Below the pieces are notes generated by a model that was not told the origin of the DNA, made no database searches, and saw only the letters and a list, made by a program, of their open reading frames with translations. 64,000 bases of DNA. Source: Manis javanica (Eukaryota > Chordata > Mammalia > Pholidota > Manidae). Made by a program: the position numbers and the translations under genes. This document shows positions 1 to 9,782 of the stretch, one piece after another (positions within the stretch are counted from its first letter, which is position 1; every line of letters begins with the position of its first letter). The stretch is from the NCBI RefSeq assembly GCF_040802235.1, contig NC_133156.1, positions 184,152,351 to 184,216,350 on the forward strand. The letters run 5' to 3'.

Positions 1-849
1 ATTTACCTTCTGTGTACTGTTCTAGAGAAGTACTGGGGGGGTGGGGTATGCTCTGAGAAGGCAAGCCAGGAAGAAGTGGGATACAGAAAACAGGCTCCAA
101 CATAGGAGGAAGACAAAGGGAATTCCCAAGATGATGGCAAAGGGAAATCACGGTATGTCAACTAATTGCACATTTAGGCCCAGAGGGCAAGTAGGCCAAA
201 CTGAGGTCAGAAGGATCCTAGATAAGAATGTGAAATTGATAGAATACCTAATATGAATGAACATTTTATAGCTGGTTAAGAGTTTGGAGTTGAATTAGTA
301 AAAAGTATAAAGAAAACTAAGGAAATGAAAAAAGAAAACAACTATTAACTCCAGGAAAACCAAAACATTACATGACAAAAGAAAAGAAATAATCATAGAA
401 TATAGCTCAGCCACAAATAGTGTTTACTTATTAATAATAATGTAAACACTTTTAAGATACCAAACTTACTATGTAGTTATTGGAAGACAGACATGGGAAG
501 GGTAATCGGTCGTGATGAATGCTGGAGAAGAAAGAAAGCGAAGTTATTTTCTACCATAGAGGGAAATCAATAGATTATGACAAAAATTTAAAAATCTAGA
601 AACAGCAATAAATGTGTATTATTTAAAAACAGTTAAAGAGTAACATACTCAATTAAGACAAGTGAAAATAATTACTTCCTGGAAGGGAGAAATAGGAGGG
701 AAAAGGATAGGAGACTGTTGTTTTTCCCAACAGACTAGAGGGAATTCTTTGACTCTTTAAACTATCTCAGACATAACTTTGATATAAATGAAAATGTATA
801 AAGAATAGTAAAGCAAATAATCAAAGACAGCATCTGAATATACATTATA
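1..849. other. Intergenic AT-rich stretch, nothing recognised
   Basis: No gene, splice structure or confidently assignable repeat is visible here. The sequence is A-rich and may be the 5' part of the old L1-like fragment that follows. Short open frames are scattered and have no protein-like character. Confidence 0.4.
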
Positions 850-1290
850 AGACAACTTCCCTGAGCTAAAAAAAAAAAACACACTTGAATCTCCAGGCAT
901 AATTAATTGAAAGAAACTATGACCTAGACTTATTGTGAGTTTTGAATTTTAAGGATAAAGAATACTACAATAAAATTTACTATAGAGGAACAAAAATAAG
1001 GAAGGGTTCAGACTTTTCTTCAGCATTAAACATTAGAGGACAATGGAGAAATTTCTGAATAGTTGAGGGTAAAATCTGTGTTCAGGAATTCCACAGCTAG
1101 CCAATGTATCTTTGCCTTCATTTTTAAAGGCAACAAAAAGACATTCACAGATAACTTTAAAAGCATATCATCTTCATATTTTTCTAAAAAAAGACTGTTT
1201 GATAATATATCCCACCTGTCTGAGAGATGACTCAAAAACTCAAAGATCACAGTATAAAAGAACTCTCTGAAATATTAAAATAAGGCAAAC
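850..1290 (+). repeat. Old L1 (L1M/HAL1-like) fragment
   Basis: The stretch around 990-1250 runs from a GGAACAAAAATAAGG-like motif through a 'CAGACTT..TCAGCA' block to 'AGACATTCACAG' and 'ACTCAAAAACTC'. This order resembles an A-rich block seen in ancient mammalian L1 families. It is strongly diverged and has no coding capacity. The boundaries are approximate. Confidence 0.5.
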
Positions 1291-1384
1291 AAAGAATTTC
1301 ATCAGTATATTTTAATAATTTTGGCTTCAAAACTATTCAAATATGAAAAATTACTATTCAAAGACAGAAATAATAATTTCATAA

Positions 1385-1570
1385 TAGTAATAGCTAGCAT
1401 ATTTATAAAATGTTAGGCTCTGGTCTAAATGCTTTACATGAATTATCTCATTTAATCCTCAGAACAGCTCAATGGTGGGTACCAGCATTATGTCCATTTT
1501 ACAGATGAAGAAATTGAGGTATGAGGGAGTTAAGTAATCTGCCTAAAGTCATGTAGCTCATATATTGGCT
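1385..1570 (-). repeat. MIR SINE, minus orientation, 3' part
   Basis: Read on the + strand it shows the reverse-complement MIR order: TTTACATGAATTATCTCATTT, then TCCTCAGAACAG, TCCATTTTACAGATGAAG, and a GTTAAGTAATCTGCCTAAAG block. The rest of the same MIR appears to resume near 2165, so this copy is interrupted. Confidence 0.8.
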
Positions 1571-2164
1571 TTTTAACTATTGTCTCTGTGCTGTGATCCT
1601 GAGGTTGGAACTCTGCAAATCTCATTTCTGAGACTTCCTTGCCAGCTGGTCCCGTTTCTGTGAATAAAAGGCATTGGAAGAAAACTACAGGGAGGGAGTA
1701 GGAAGGAAGGCTCATCCTTCCTGTTTTCAGCAGTGCCAGTGTTGTTCCACCAGCAACAGCAGCTGGCTGACTCTAGCCCCCAGCTTCTCTGGGCACTCCC
1801 AGCATGCATCCTGCTCCATTCTCTCAGAGGAATCTCCAGCTGGAGTGGGTCAGGCACTTTCCTCCTTCAGAGCCCAAGCATCAGCTGCACAGGGCTTCCC
1901 CTCGAGGACCTGAGGGCCAACCCAAAAGGGCCTCCCCTATGAGCTCCTAGGTTCCAGCAACTTAACTTCTTTCTTTTATTCTCATTGCCCTAAGGGTGGA
2001 AGCATCTTCTTGCAGTTATAAACCTCTGGTTACTTCAGCTTCTGGTTGTTTTCCTTTTAGTCTTCCAGCACCTCTGTTGGAACTAACACCTCCATAACCA
2101 ACACCCTCTGTTAAATACCCTCAGCTTGAAAGACTGAGTATGACTTCTGTTTTTCCGATTGGAC
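1571..2164. repeat. Unclassified insertion inside a MIR
   Basis: About 590 bp separate two collinear MIR halves. The insert has an AAATACCCTCAG-type end near 2112-2130, which resembles the end of some mammalian LTR elements, but I could not assign a family. The open frames at 1573-1942 overlap each other on both strands and look like chance frames. Confidence 0.4.
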
Positions 2165-2258
2165 CTTGACTTACAGTTAGCAAATGGCAGCTGGGATTCA
2201 AATCCACTAATTTTACTCCAGAGCCCTAATAACTCTTAACCACTTAATTCACATTATT
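2165..2258 (-). repeat. MIR SINE, minus orientation, 5' part
   Basis: The block AAATGGCAGCTGGGATTCAA followed by CCAGAGCCC and CTCTTAACCACTT matches the tRNA-related head of MIR in reverse complement. It continues the MIR broken off at 1570. Confidence 0.65.
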
Positions 2259-2704
2259 TTAAACTCTTGGAAACAAAACCAAAATAAGACAAAGAAGTAC
2301 CTATGACTTTAAATAACCCTTGCACATAGTGGAAAAAGCAGGGTGTAGTGCAGCTTATTCTTTATCAACTCCAGCTATTCACACACATATGTACATAGGT
2401 AATACATATGTGTACTCAAAATGACAGTATGACTAAAAATCAAACTGTTGTAGGGTTTATTTAAGAGTAATGACATCAATTATTTTAATTTTTTTCTTTT
2501 TTATCTTTCAAAACCTTTACAAAATAATTATATATTAAAGTAACTAGAAAAAAGTTTTAAAAATAACCCTTCATCAAAAAGAAAAAAACCTTAAGATCAA
2601 ATTGGGAAAAAGGGTTTTCAATTTATGTGACAATGAGATTTAATTAATGCCATTAATTTATAAAGAGCTGAACATCCAATTTAAAGTAGTCACTCAGACA
2701 CTCT
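2259..2704. other. AT-rich intergenic stretch, nothing recognised
   Basis: AT-rich sequence with short A and T runs. I see no gene, RNA gene or assignable repeat. Confidence 0.4.
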
Positions 2705-2935
2705 TAGCACATCACCCTAGTCTAATTATCTACATGGCATTTATCACTAACATTTTTTTTTTACTTGTTTGCTTATTTATTGTGTTCTTCTCACCCTGAC
2801 CCCAAAATAAGCTCTATTACAAGGAGAAAACTTATTTATCTTGTTCTATGTATACCATATTCCCTGGGCCTAGAACAGTGCCTAGTTCATGAGAGGAGCT
2901 CAATATAGACCAATTGAATAAAGAGCACTTTCAAA
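2705..2935 (+). repeat. L2 LINE 3' end
   Basis: It shows the L2 3' tail order: TTTATCACTAACAT, then TTTATCTTGTTC, CTAGAACAGTGCCTAG and a GCTCAATATA/GAATAAA end. It is old, 5' truncated and non-coding. Confidence 0.7.
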
Positions 2936-3009
2936 TAAATTCTTAAAAATGAATGCTCCAATAGAAAAATGGACAATGGATGTGATTCAAAAATGAAGAA
3001 ATATAACTA

Positions 3010-3155
3010 TCCAATAAGTATTAGACTATAAACTCTGTAAGGGAAGGGATATGTCTACCTTATTTATCATTATGTTTCTAGTTCCCAGCATAGTTTTGGC
3101 ATGTAATAGGTGCTTAGTAAAACAACCAATGAACAATTGAATAAACATGATAATA
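3010..3155 (+). repeat. L2 LINE 3' tail
   Basis: The motifs ACTCTGTAAGGGAAGGGA, TTCCCAGCATAG and GTAATAGGTGCTTAGTAAA are the diverged L2 3' terminus. Confidence 0.65.
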
Positions 3156-3169
3156 AAGAAAAAATTTTC

Positions 3170-3760
3170 ATGACACTTGTCAAAGATGGTAAAGAAGTCT
3201 GTCTTTATTCAAGAGGGACTACTGCAGTAGGGGTTTGCAGTAGGTGTGAGAGATTGAGTTCAAATCTAACTATAACCAGGTAAGTGGAGATTTATAGCAG
3301 AGGGGCAGGGTGTGGGGTCAGTGAATGGAAAATTCTAAGAGAAAACAAGGCTAGGGTGATTCTTGCTAGACAGACTCAATGGGATTACTGCTGAAGGTGG
3401 GCCCAGGTGATAAGATACTGAGAGTGGGAGATGCAGAATTTGATTAGATACTGAGATTGATCAGATATCAAGGGTAGGGGATTTTCTCTAAACAGACTCA
3501 GCAGGATTCTTGCTAAAACTGGACTAATCGGGATAAGTAGAGAGTCCGAGTTTAGGTCTAGTCAAAAAGAGGACTCAGGAGTCTGACTCAACTTTGGTCA
3601 AGGAAAGAGTCAGTGAAAAAGTGTTCAAGCTCACCAACTTAAACAATGGCAATTAAAGCAATGAACACCATCCCTCCCTATCAAAATGGGATAGATTACT
3701 CTTTAAACTGCATAAACTCAGTGTTCACAGGGTATGGGAAAACTTATATTTAATGTCCCT
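3170..3760. other. Unassigned intergenic sequence, repeat-like
   Basis: It contains two related blocks with 'AGACTCA.YGGGATT.YTGCT' near 3372-3392 and 3496-3516, which suggests an unassigned repeat with internal duplication. No coding potential is visible. Confidence 0.35.
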
Positions 3761-3762
3761 TT

Positions 3763-3882
3763 TTAAGACCAAAAGCTCCTTGAGGGCAAGGAGTATATCT
3801 ATTTGTTCACTGTAATATAGTTTCTAGGGCACAGCCCATGGTAGGTGCTTAATAAATATTTGTGAAATGAGTCAGTGGATGG
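3763..3882 (+). repeat. L2 LINE 3' tail
   Basis: CTCCTTGAGGGCAAGGAGTA, TTGTTCACTG and GGTGCTTAATAAATATTTGT are the canonical L2 3' end in + orientation. Confidence 0.8.
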
Positions 3883-4309
3883 CCAGCAAGTCAGTATAAC
3901 TTTCCTGGAGGGTACCTTGGCTTTCCAGCTGTAAAAGCATTCATACCTTTGGACCCAGTTAATCCATTTGTAAAAAGCATAGACTTAGGAAAAAAAATAA
4001 AAGAAGTACAAATGAGGATGTTTGTTCTAATCACATATATATATATGACAGTATAATTTTAAAATAAAATGATGAAATGCTGAAAAGTAAAAAATTGATT
4101 ATTAAGCAGTCATTAAAAATAATGTTCCTGGAAAAGACCTGGGAAACTATTAAACAAAGGAAACAAAATAGAATATACCAAATATACACTGTGATTAATA
4201 TGGTAAGACAAAACAAAACTATTTGTATATGGAAAAAATGCTAAAAGGAAATTGACCAAAATGTTGATAAAATAGATAAATGGAAAGTCTGTGCCCACGG
4301 CCTTGAAGA

Positions 4310-6045
4310 ATTAATATTGTTAAAATGTCCATATTACCCAAAGCAAAATACAGATGCAATATAATGCCTATCAAAATTTCAAGGGCATATTACACAGAAA
4401 TATTTTTAAAAATTCTAAAATTTGTGTGGAACCATAAAAGAGCCCAAACAGGCAAGGCCACCTTGAGAAAAAACAAAGCTGGAGGCATCACACTCTCTGA
4501 TTTCAAACTGTTACAAAGCCACAGTAATTAAAACAGTAATGTATTGACATAAAACAGAGATAAGTGGAAAAGAATAAAAATGCCAGAAACAAACACATAC
4601 ATATATGGCCAATTAATTTATGACAAAGGAATCAATAACATATGATGGAGAAAAGACAGTTTCTTCAATAAATTATATTGGAGAAACTAGACAGCCACAT
4701 ACAGAAGAATGAAACTGGGTCATTATCTTATACCATACGCAAAAATTAACTCAAGATGGATTAAAGACTTGAACATAAGACCTGAAACCATAAAAGTAGA
4801 TGAAAACATAGGCAGTAAGCTCCTTGACATAGATCTTAGTGATGATTTTTTTAATCTGACACCAAAAGCAAAAGCAACAATAGCAAAAATAAACAAGTGG
4901 GACTACCTCAAACTAAAAAAGCTTCTGCACAGCAAAGGACACCATCAACAAAATGAAAAGACAACCTACTGACTGGGAGAAAATATTTTCAAATCACGTA
5001 TCTGATAAAGGGCTAATATCCAAAATATATAAAGAACTCATACAATTCAGCAGCAAAAAAATAAACAATCCAATTAAAAGAAGGGCAGAGGACCTGAATA
5101 AACATTTTTCCAAAGAAGACATACAGATGGACAACAGACACATGAAAAGATGTTCAACATCACTAATCATCAGGGAAATATTAATCAAAACTATAATAAG
5201 ATATCACCTCACACTAATCAGAATGGCTGTCATCAAAAAGATTAGAAATAACAAGTGCTGGCAAGGATGTGGAGAAAAGGGAACCCTTGTACACTGTTGG
5301 TGGGAATGTAAAATTGGTGCAGCCACTCTGGAAAACAGTATGGAGATATTTAAAAAAATTAAAAACAGAAATATGACATAACCCTACTATAACTCTACTT
5401 TTAGGAATTTACCTGAAGGAAACAAAACCACTAATTTGAAAAGACATATGCACCCCTATGTTTATTGCAGCATTATTTACAATAGCCAAGCTATGGAAGC
5501 AAACTAAGTGCCCATTGATGGATGAATGGACAAAAAGATGTGGAACATATATACAATGGAATATTACTTAGCCACAAAAAGAATGAAATCTTTTTTGTCA
5601 CAACATAGATAGACCTAGAGGGTATTATGCTAAGTGAAATAAGCCAGGTGGAGAAAGCCAAATACCATACGATTTCACTTACACGTGGAATCTAAAAATA
5701 AAACAAACAAAACAGATGTAGGCTCATAAGCATGGAAGACAAACTGATGGCTGCCATGGGGGAGAGGGCTGGGGAATGGGTGCAATAGCTCAAGAGGATA
5801 GAGGGATAAACTTTCAATTATAAAATAGATAAGTCACAGGGGTGAAAACTACCACATGGAGAATATAGTCTATAATGCTGTAATATCTTTGTCTGGTTGC
5901 AGTTGGTAACTACACTTCTCAGAATGAGCAATTTGTAATGTATGTTATTGCCAAATCACTGTTATATACCTGAAACCAATATAAAACTGTATACAAACTG
6001 TAATTCAATAAAAAAAGAATAAAAAAATTAATAAATATCACCAAG
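4310..6045 (+). repeat. L1 LINE, ORF2 C-terminal part and 3' UTR, decayed
   Basis: This is a 5'-truncated L1 in + orientation. Fragments of ORF2 can be read in broken frames. At 4325-4531 there is a stretch with 'WNHKR', '[12 protein letters not shown]'. At 4709-5381 there are C-terminal pieces with 'DLNIRPETIK' and 'HFSKEDIQM', then '[15 protein letters not shown]'. Several frame breaks interrupt it. The 3' UTR continues to an AATAAAAAAAG-type A-rich end near 6010-6045. It is old and not competent to move. Confidence 0.9.
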
Positions 6046-6159
6046 AAAAGAAAGAAAAGACTGCTGCCTCTGCCCCTTCCTCCCATTCAGTAGATCTGGG
6101 TGGGACCTGATAATTTGCATTTGAAATAATTCCACTGGACTAAATGATGGCAACACAGA

Positions 6160-6400
6160 ATGCTTACATGGTGCAGCAAAAAAGATGTGGGTTTTGAGGT
6201 CAGTCAGGTCCTGATTCTGTCCCTATCCTTTGCAGGCTGTGTAGCAACAGCTGACATACATTAACTTTGCTCAGCCTGTTTCTAGTCAGTAGAATAAAAG
6301 TAATGCACATATCATAAATGTATTGTGAAGGCTGAATGATATGATTAAAAATCCAACACAGTGTGGGCTTCAGTTAAGGTGCTTAATTAATGTTGTTCTA
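6160..6400 (+). repeat. MIR SINE
   Basis: The GTGGGTTTTGAGGTCAGTCA head, 'GAATAAAAGTAATGCACATA' and 'TGTGAAGGCTGAATGATATG' follow the MIR order in + orientation. Confidence 0.65.
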
Positions 6401-6544
6401 CTTCTCATTTTTTCCCTCTAAGAATGCTCCACCCATTTGCCATAACTGGGTTTACTGTGATTTAGCCACACTACAGGTCAAATCATTTCCTCCAAACCTA
6501 ACAAACCACACACACCCTTGTGCTAACAAAATCACTGTTCATTT

Positions 6545-6700
6545 ATAAAGTTGGGGATAACGGTATAATAATATTTACTTTGATATAACAGGTAATAGTA
6601 TCTACTTTGAAGATACATCCATGAGGATTAAACAAGTTAATATGTTAAGTACTTAATGCAGTAACTGGCATTTTGCAGATACACAGTAAATGTCAGTTTC
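6545..6700 (+). repeat. MIR SINE 3' part
   Basis: GTTGGGGATAACGGTATAAT, then ATGAGGATTAAACAAGTTAA and ACTGGCATTTTGCAGATAC match the 3' half of MIR. Confidence 0.6.
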
Positions 6701-7244
6701 CTCTCCCTTTTTCTTTAATGGGATATTTCTCCTATACCAAGTTCAAAAGCTCATCGTCTAGAATATCTCAGATCAATCTTTCCACCTTTATCAGATAGCT
6801 TCTGTGTCACACTTAATTTGAAATCAATTTGGTTTATGTAAGCATTGGTGAGGATACACTACATAAACTATTGTACTGGAGGTTCAAGGAGTTAAGTAAA
6901 GGACTGTTCTCTGACTTTGAGGTACATGGTTGGAGTGACAATACATTAAAAATATAATAGGAATGCAAGGCAGGGTGGGACACTTTATACAGAAAGTAAG
7001 TGTGGTAGGAGTTTTGATGTTATAATAGCTGATCTGTGATTATTTTGCACTCAGGAACTAGAGAATTACTCGTAATTGTAAGAGAGCTCTGGTTTTATAC
7101 CTGAGAAAATAGGTCCAGAGGTCTAAGTGGTAGATCTAAGTGGTAAGGAGTGGCAGAGATTTCCTGCCTCTTGGTCCCATGCTGCTTTTAGACAGTTTCT
7201 AACTATTTTCAAGTATTTTAATTAGTTTTTGTTTGCTTTTTTGA
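6701..7244. other. Intergenic sequence, nothing recognised
   Basis: There is no assignable repeat or gene. A short near-duplicate, 'GGTCTAAGTGGTAGATCTAAGTGGTA', lies around 7120-7145. Confidence 0.35.
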
Positions 7245-7525
7245 AGTAGGCAATTTGGTGTACCTAGTTAAGCATGGGGTTCTGAAGGGTTTGAGTCCTG
7301 GCTTTGCCAGTTACTCTCTGTGTGTCTTTGCATTAAGTCACTTACCTCCATGCTTCGGTTCTCCCATCTATAAAATGAATATAATAACAGAACCTTATTT
7401 CAGAGAGTGCTGTGAGGATTATACCTCTATGCTTCAGTTCTCCCATCTATAAAATGAATATAATAATAGAACCTTATTTCATACGGTGTTGTGAGGACTA
7501 AATAACTGTATATATGTAAAGCATT
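7245..7525 (+). repeat. MIR SINE with an internal tandem duplication
   Basis: The MIR head (GGGTTTGAGTCCTGGCTTTG-like, 7285-7310) and core are clear in + orientation. A 79-bp block (7344-7422) containing 'TCTCCCATCTATAAAATGAA' and 'TGCTGTGAGGATTATA' is repeated at 7423-7501 with a few substitutions. The MIR 3' part leads into the target site of two later retrotranspositions. Confidence 0.8.
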
Positions 7526-7543
7526 AAAAACTGTGGTGTTTCA
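7526..7543 (+). repeat. Target-site duplication, copy 1
   Basis: AAAAACTGTGGTGTTTCA directly follows TT, giving the TT/AAAA cleavage context of the L1 endonuclease. The same 18 bases recur at 9035-9052. A related 16-base copy with one mismatch lies at 9204-9219. Confidence 0.85.
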
Positions 7544-7602
7544 CTCTCTGGAGAACTTGTGCCGGGGGATGATCATCAAAAAGCCTCCACAGGGATCTGG
7601 GC

Positions 7603-8067
7603 GATGCTGCGGTTGTGGCTGCATCCACCCCACCGTTTCTTGGACTTGCCATTGGAATGAGGAGGGAGATGTCTAGGCTGGCATGTGCATACAGTGAGAC
7701 AACGAATTTGACCTGATCTGTACTGTTGGAACTCAACCAGGAGTTGGGAAGGGTGCAAGTTGTAGCACTCCAAAATCTTATGACTATAGACTATCTACGG
7801 TTAAAAGAACATATGGGATGTGAACAGATCCCAGAAATGGGCTGCTTTAATTTGTCTGATTTCTCTCAGACTGTTCAAGTACAGTTGGACAATATCCATC
7901 ATATCATAGACAAATTTTCACAAATGCCTAGGGTGCCTAAATGGTTTTCTTGGCTTCACTGGAGATGGATGGTAATTATAGATTTGCTTTGTTTATGTCA
8001 CCGTATTCCTATTATGTTAATATGTGTGTGCAAATTAGTTAGTAGTTTAAAACCTATACATACTTAA
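7603..8067 (+). pseudogene. ERV envelope transmembrane-subunit remnant
   Basis: One frame carries a short Ala/Val-rich stretch compatible with a fusion peptide (near 7603-7640). Next come a heptad-rich helix with 'ALQN' and 'YLRLKEH', a C-x7-C loop (near 7816-7842), a second helix, a Trp-rich segment and a hydrophobic anchor of about 20 residues before the stop at 8065-8067. An in-frame TGA at 7714 breaks it, and another stop lies upstream at 7570. The surface subunit and signal peptide are absent, so no working envelope can be made. The C-x7-C spacing, without the CX6CC seen in gamma-type TM, favours a class II (betaretrovirus-like) origin. That class is an inference. Confidence 0.65.
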
Positions 8068-8694
8068 GGTACTCTACAAGAAGATATGTCAAAGAAATAA
8101 TCAATCCTCCCATGTTTTCTTCCATATGCTACCTCTATAGCTTTTCTTCTTCCTTCCTAATTACAACCCTTAAATAGAATTCGTGCCTCATATCGAATTT
8201 ACCGAGTATCATAATTCCTCCAGGTGGTAAAGATACCTCGAGACAAGTGCTGGGCATAGAAGCCACAGGGCATAAATTTGCAAAGAAGTAAAAAGCTAAC
8301 CTTTTCAAACAATATGGCTTCTCTCTCACTTACCAACTTTACATTTCCCTGTATGGCCCCGGAAGATGACTGGTTAGCCAGAGACGGGTAAGATTCCTCA
8401 AGGGAGGAACATCCTAAGACAGGCACAGTCGCAGGGGGCCATCAGGTGAGAATTTGGGGATCAACAGAGGTGAGGCTCAGAACCTCACCCCCCCTGCTTT
8501 GAGAGATCTTCTGCATCCGTGGATGTTTTGCTGCCCTTGTCTAGCTTGGATTAATACTTAGTCCATAGGCACACACCTGATCATCTGATCATCTACATTT
8601 GCCCTCTTACAGCACTAAACTATGTTTTCTACCTTTATCTTGCATCTACCTACCACTTCAGCATTTTATTAAAAATAAAAAAAATAATAATAAT
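8068..8694 (+). other. ERV 3' non-coding region between env remnant and polypurine tract
   Basis: About 630 bp of transcript-derived sequence without a convincing frame. It includes a small perfect stem (GGTGAGG / CCTCACC, 8469-8489, 7-nt loop) and a short direct repeat CTGATCAT x2 near 8578-8595. Confidence 0.55.
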
Positions 8695-8705
8695 AAAGGG
8701 AGAAA
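8695..8705 (+). promoter_or_regulatory. Retroviral polypurine tract
   Basis: AAAGGGAGAAA lies immediately before the TG that opens the LTR. This is the expected position for plus-strand priming. Confidence 0.75.
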
Positions 8706-9028
8706 TGTGGGATCAACATATAAATCAAGTACAAAAATCAAACGAATATTCATATTTGACCTGATTGTTTATAGTTCATAATGCGTGATCAAAACCGAAA
8801 GTTTCTGTGACGAATGCCCTTGTACTGTTCACCATGTAAGAATTTATTCACTATGTAAGAATTCGTTCACCATGTAAGAACTTGTTCGTTATGCTTCAGA
8901 AGATTGGAGACTGACGAGAATTAGACTTGAGATGGATTAATGATTGTACATTGAGCATTGACCCCCCTATACTGAATTTTATTGTTGTTAACAACCATTT
9001 GATCAATAAATATGAGAGATGCCCTCTC
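8706..9028 (+). mobile_element. ERV 3' LTR, U3-R portion
   Basis: It begins TGTGGGATC directly after the polypurine tract. It ends 18 nt past an AATAAA (9005-9010), where the A tail starts, so it stops at the R/U5 polyadenylation site. That is the expected structure for a copied RNA. Three degenerate 19-20 bp tandem repeats with core TTCACCATGTAAGAA lie at 8827-8885 in U3. Confidence 0.8.
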
Positions 9029-9034
9029 AAAAAA

Positions 9035-9052
9035 AAAAACTGTGGTGTTTCA
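9035..9052 (+). repeat. Target-site duplication, copy 2
   Basis: This is an exact repeat of 7526-7543. It also forms the 5' border of the L1 3' end that follows. The last two bases (CA) look like the first bases of the L1 fragment, which orders the two insertions. Confidence 0.85.
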
Positions 9053-9203
9053 GAGAAGACAAGTAGTGATTTTACAGCATCTTACTACGCTGATGAACAG
9101 TGACTGTGAAGAGGTATGTGGGGGGGACTTGGTGAAGGGGGGAGCCTAGTAAACATAATGTTCTTCATGTAATTGTAGATTAATGATACCAAAATAAATT
9201 AAA
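9051..9203 (+). mobile_element. Severely 5'-truncated L1 3' end
   Basis: The sequence is the reverse complement of the 3' ends seen at 42092 and 57301. It has CAGAGAAGACAAGTAGTGAT, AGCATCTTACTACGCTGATG and ATGTAATTGTAGATTAATGA, then ATACCAAAATAAA and an A-run. Only the last ~150 bp of L1 were inserted. Confidence 0.85.
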
Positions 9204-9219
9204 AAAACCTGTGGTGTTT
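9204..9219 (+). repeat. Target-site duplication, copy 3
   Basis: AAAACCTGTGGTGTTT differs by one base from the first 16 bases of copies 1 and 2, and closes the L1 3' end. Confidence 0.75.
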
Positions 9220-9696
9220 GTCATTATAATTGATCTTAGTCTCTGAGATAATAGAAGGCAAGGAGTCTAGTCTACTAATTTTTTCTTTCTTCTTTCTTAA
9301 AACATCCTCTTTCATATTCTGATCTAAGCATCCAGTAAAGTCTAGAAAAGTAAAAACTAAGATAGCAATAGATTCTAAGACCTAACAGAGCCCCTCTTTT
9401 AAAACGTCAGTCAAGATAGACGGGAGAGAAAGATGGAGATCAATGAATCTAATTCCAAACCAGCATTCTTATTTATTTTAAGATCTATTCCCAACTTCTT
9501 TAGACAAAATCTAGCCTTTTAAGGGAAGTGCAGAGAACATGCCTCCGTGGGCTTGCTCTGAGGGAATGTTTTAGCAGGTGCTGCGTTCTGTCCTGGAGGT
9601 GGCTGCATGAATTTATGAACTGAGGTGACAACATTGACGGCCTCCGGAAAAAAGGATGCTGTCTCCACACAGGAAGTTTAACTATAGTGGCACTTC
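9220..9696. other. Intergenic sequence upstream of the promoter, nothing recognised
   Basis: No gene or confidently assignable repeat is visible. Confidence 0.35.
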
Positions 9697-9782
9697 TTGA
9701 AAAAAGGAGGAGGAGAAGGGGAGAGAAAGAAAGGAGGAAAAAAAGAAGAGGAAGATGTGGAGGAGGAAAAAGGAGAAGCAGT
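9697..9782 (+). repeat. Purine-rich (GGA/GAAA) low-complexity tract
   Basis: About 85 bases are almost purely A and G on the + strand, with GGAGGAGGAG and AAAGAAGAGG blocks. The tract generates a spurious Arg/Lys-rich frame on + and a Leu/Ser/Pro-rich frame on -. Confidence 0.85.

Larger units (their letters stand above)
7544..9034 (+). mobile_element. Processed retrocopy of an endogenous retrovirus transcript
   Basis: The element ends in an 11-base A tail and is flanked by an exact 18-bp direct repeat, so it was inserted by target-primed reverse transcription, probably by L1 machinery, and not by an integrase. It reads 5' to 3' as an env TM remnant, a long non-coding 3' region, a polypurine tract, one LTR (U3 and R only) beginning TGTGGGATC, an AATAAA signal and the A tail. 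There is no 5' LTR, gag, pol or env surface subunit, so it is either a 5'-truncated genomic RNA or a spliced env-type RNA. It is non-functional. Confidence 0.8.

Noticed and set aside
8827-8885. CRISPR-like short direct repeats
   Set aside because: Only three degenerate units without spacers, inside a retroviral LTR.
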